From an uncultured Collinsella sp. (GTDB lineage Bacteria; Actinomycetota; Coriobacteriia; Coriobacteriales; Coriobacteriaceae), in the NCBI GenBank assembly GCA_900545555.1, contig UQZI01000033.1, positions 1-20,090 of the forward strand: DNA of 20,090 bases. Reading direction: 5' to 3'. The notes under the pieces were generated by a model, which searched no databases, was not told the origin of the DNA, and saw only the letters and a list, made by a program, of their open reading frames with translations. Made by a program: the position numbers and the translations under genes. Below, in pieces: positions 19,314-20,090 of the stretch (its first letter is position 1; every line of letters begins with the position of its first letter).

Positions 19314-20090
19314 GTGTCGGATAAAACAGAATATGCAACGGATTCGCCAGCGGGTGCGGCGCTGATTGCTCAGGCCATGGACCAGCGTGAGGGCGTAGTC
19401 CGCTACAGGGCCATGCAATCCATCATGGACTGGGACAACTCGCGCCTGGCCTATCACGCCGTCAAGCGCGCGTTCGACATCGTGTTCAGCGGCTGCGTGC
19501 TGGCCGTCATCGCCGTACCCAGCCTGGTACTGGCCGTGGCCATCCGCCTGGAGAGCGAGGGCAACCCGTTCTACAGCCAGATCCGAGTGGGTCAGACCCG
19601 CCCCGATGGCAGCCTGACCACCTTCCGCATGTGGAAGTTCCGCTCCATGTACAGGGACGCCGACGAGCGCCTCGCCGAGCTCAAGGGGCAGAACGAGATC
19701 GCCGGCGCCATGTTCAAGATGAGGGAGGATCCGCGCGTCACCAGGATCGGGAAGTTCATCCGCAAGCACTCCATCGACGAGTTCCCGCAGTTCCTCAACG
19801 TATTCCTGGGCCAGATGTCCGTCGTGGGCCCGCGCCCGCCGCTGCCGAATGAGGTGGCCGAATACACGGAGTACGACCTTCAGCGTCTGGCGGTGAAGCC
19901 GGGCATCACCGGCTGGTGGCAGGTTACGGACCGCAACGACACCGACTTTGACGGCATGGTCCGCCGCGATTTGGAGTATATCGCGAAGCGTGGCGTGGCC
20001 GCCGACTTGAAGATCGTGGCGCTCACGGTCGTCGAAATGATAACGGGGGGTGTTCCTATAGTTTTGTCAACTGGGAAATGCTCTCCGTGC
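19314..20090 (+). CDS. polyprenyl-phosphate sugar phosphotransferase (initiating glycosyltransferase), partial at the 3' end
   Basis: Open from GTG 19314 to the window end (259 codons, no stop). It belongs to the bacterial sugar transferase family (WcaJ/CpsE/PglC-like), which loads a sugar-1-phosphate onto undecaprenyl phosphate to start capsule or EPS repeat units at the inner face of the membrane. A short soluble N-terminus (~1-48) is followed by a hydrophobic membrane segment (~57-78), then the core: FRMWKFRSM (104-112), the catalytic Asp-Glu pair in SIDEFPQF (153-160), SVVGPRPPLP (169-178) and KPGITGWWQV (195-204). It lacks the large N-terminal multi-TM domain of WcaJ and so resembles the short form. 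GGAAG lies 5 nt before the start. The last ~15 residues (after VEMITGG) do not look like the usual family end, but the gene is cut by the window edge. Confidence 0.93.
   Translation, partial: MSDKTEYATDSPAGAALIAQAMDQREGVVRYRAMQSIMDWDNSRLAYHAVKRAFDIVFSGCVLAVIAVPSLVLAVAIRLESEGNPFYSQIRVGQTRPDGSLTTFRMWKFRSMYRDADERLAELKGQNEIAGAMFKMREDPRVTRIGKFIRKHSIDEFPQFLNVFLGQMSVVGPRPPLPNEVAEYTEYDLQRLAVKPGITGWWQVTDRNDTDFDGMVRRDLEYIAKRGVAADLKIVALTVVEMITGGVPIVLSTGKCSPC

Overview
The window looks like a chromosomal segment of a moderately GC-rich actinobacterium of the class Coriobacteriia, most likely Collinsella or a close relative. This is inferred from gene content: a GlgB-GlgP-GlgC-GlgD-GlgA set, a neopullulanase/4-alpha-glucanotransferase fusion, and a NusG paralogue ahead of a sugar transferase. 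No 16S rRNA gene is present to confirm it.

Layout. (1) 1-2557, plus strand: the C-terminus of an unidentified upstream membrane protein, then fmt and rsmB, whose start and stop overlap as ATGA. (2) 2563-2700: a long imperfect palindrome and a bidirectional terminator separating the converging transcription units. (3) 2699-16090, minus strand: a complete glycogen metabolism cluster, read as glgB, glgP, glgC, glgD, glgA, then a GH13-GH77 fusion enzyme and a small FmdB-type zinc-ribbon protein. GlgC/GlgD supply ADP-glucose, GlgA elongates, GlgB branches, GlgP degrades, and the fusion enzyme can cut and rearrange alpha-glucans and maltodextrins. (4) 16091-16436: a divergent control region with repeated GGTAAAAC / GTTTTACC half-sites; one more copy lies upstream of the GH13-GH77 gene. 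(5) 16437-17777, plus strand: a HAD phosphatase/phosphomutase and a thiamine pyrophosphokinase-like gene. (6) 17806-17964: tRNA-Ala(GGC) with promoter and terminator. (7) 17965-18701: a gene-poor stretch of about 740 bases with palindromes, a possible tiny ORF and a large imperfect hairpin. (8) 18702-20090: a NusG/LoaP-type antiterminator followed by a polyprenyl-phosphate sugar phosphotransferase that runs off the window, probably the start of a capsule or exopolysaccharide locus.

The most unusual content is the presence of long histone-H1-like Lys/Ala/Thr/Pro tails on two enzymes of the same pathway: about 285 residues on glycogen synthase and about 70 (plus a short basic N-terminus) on the branching enzyme. 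Other points of interest are a Gly in place of the normally conserved region-I His of the branching enzyme, the shared operator-like motif, and a roughly 59-nt hairpin just before the LoaP-like gene.
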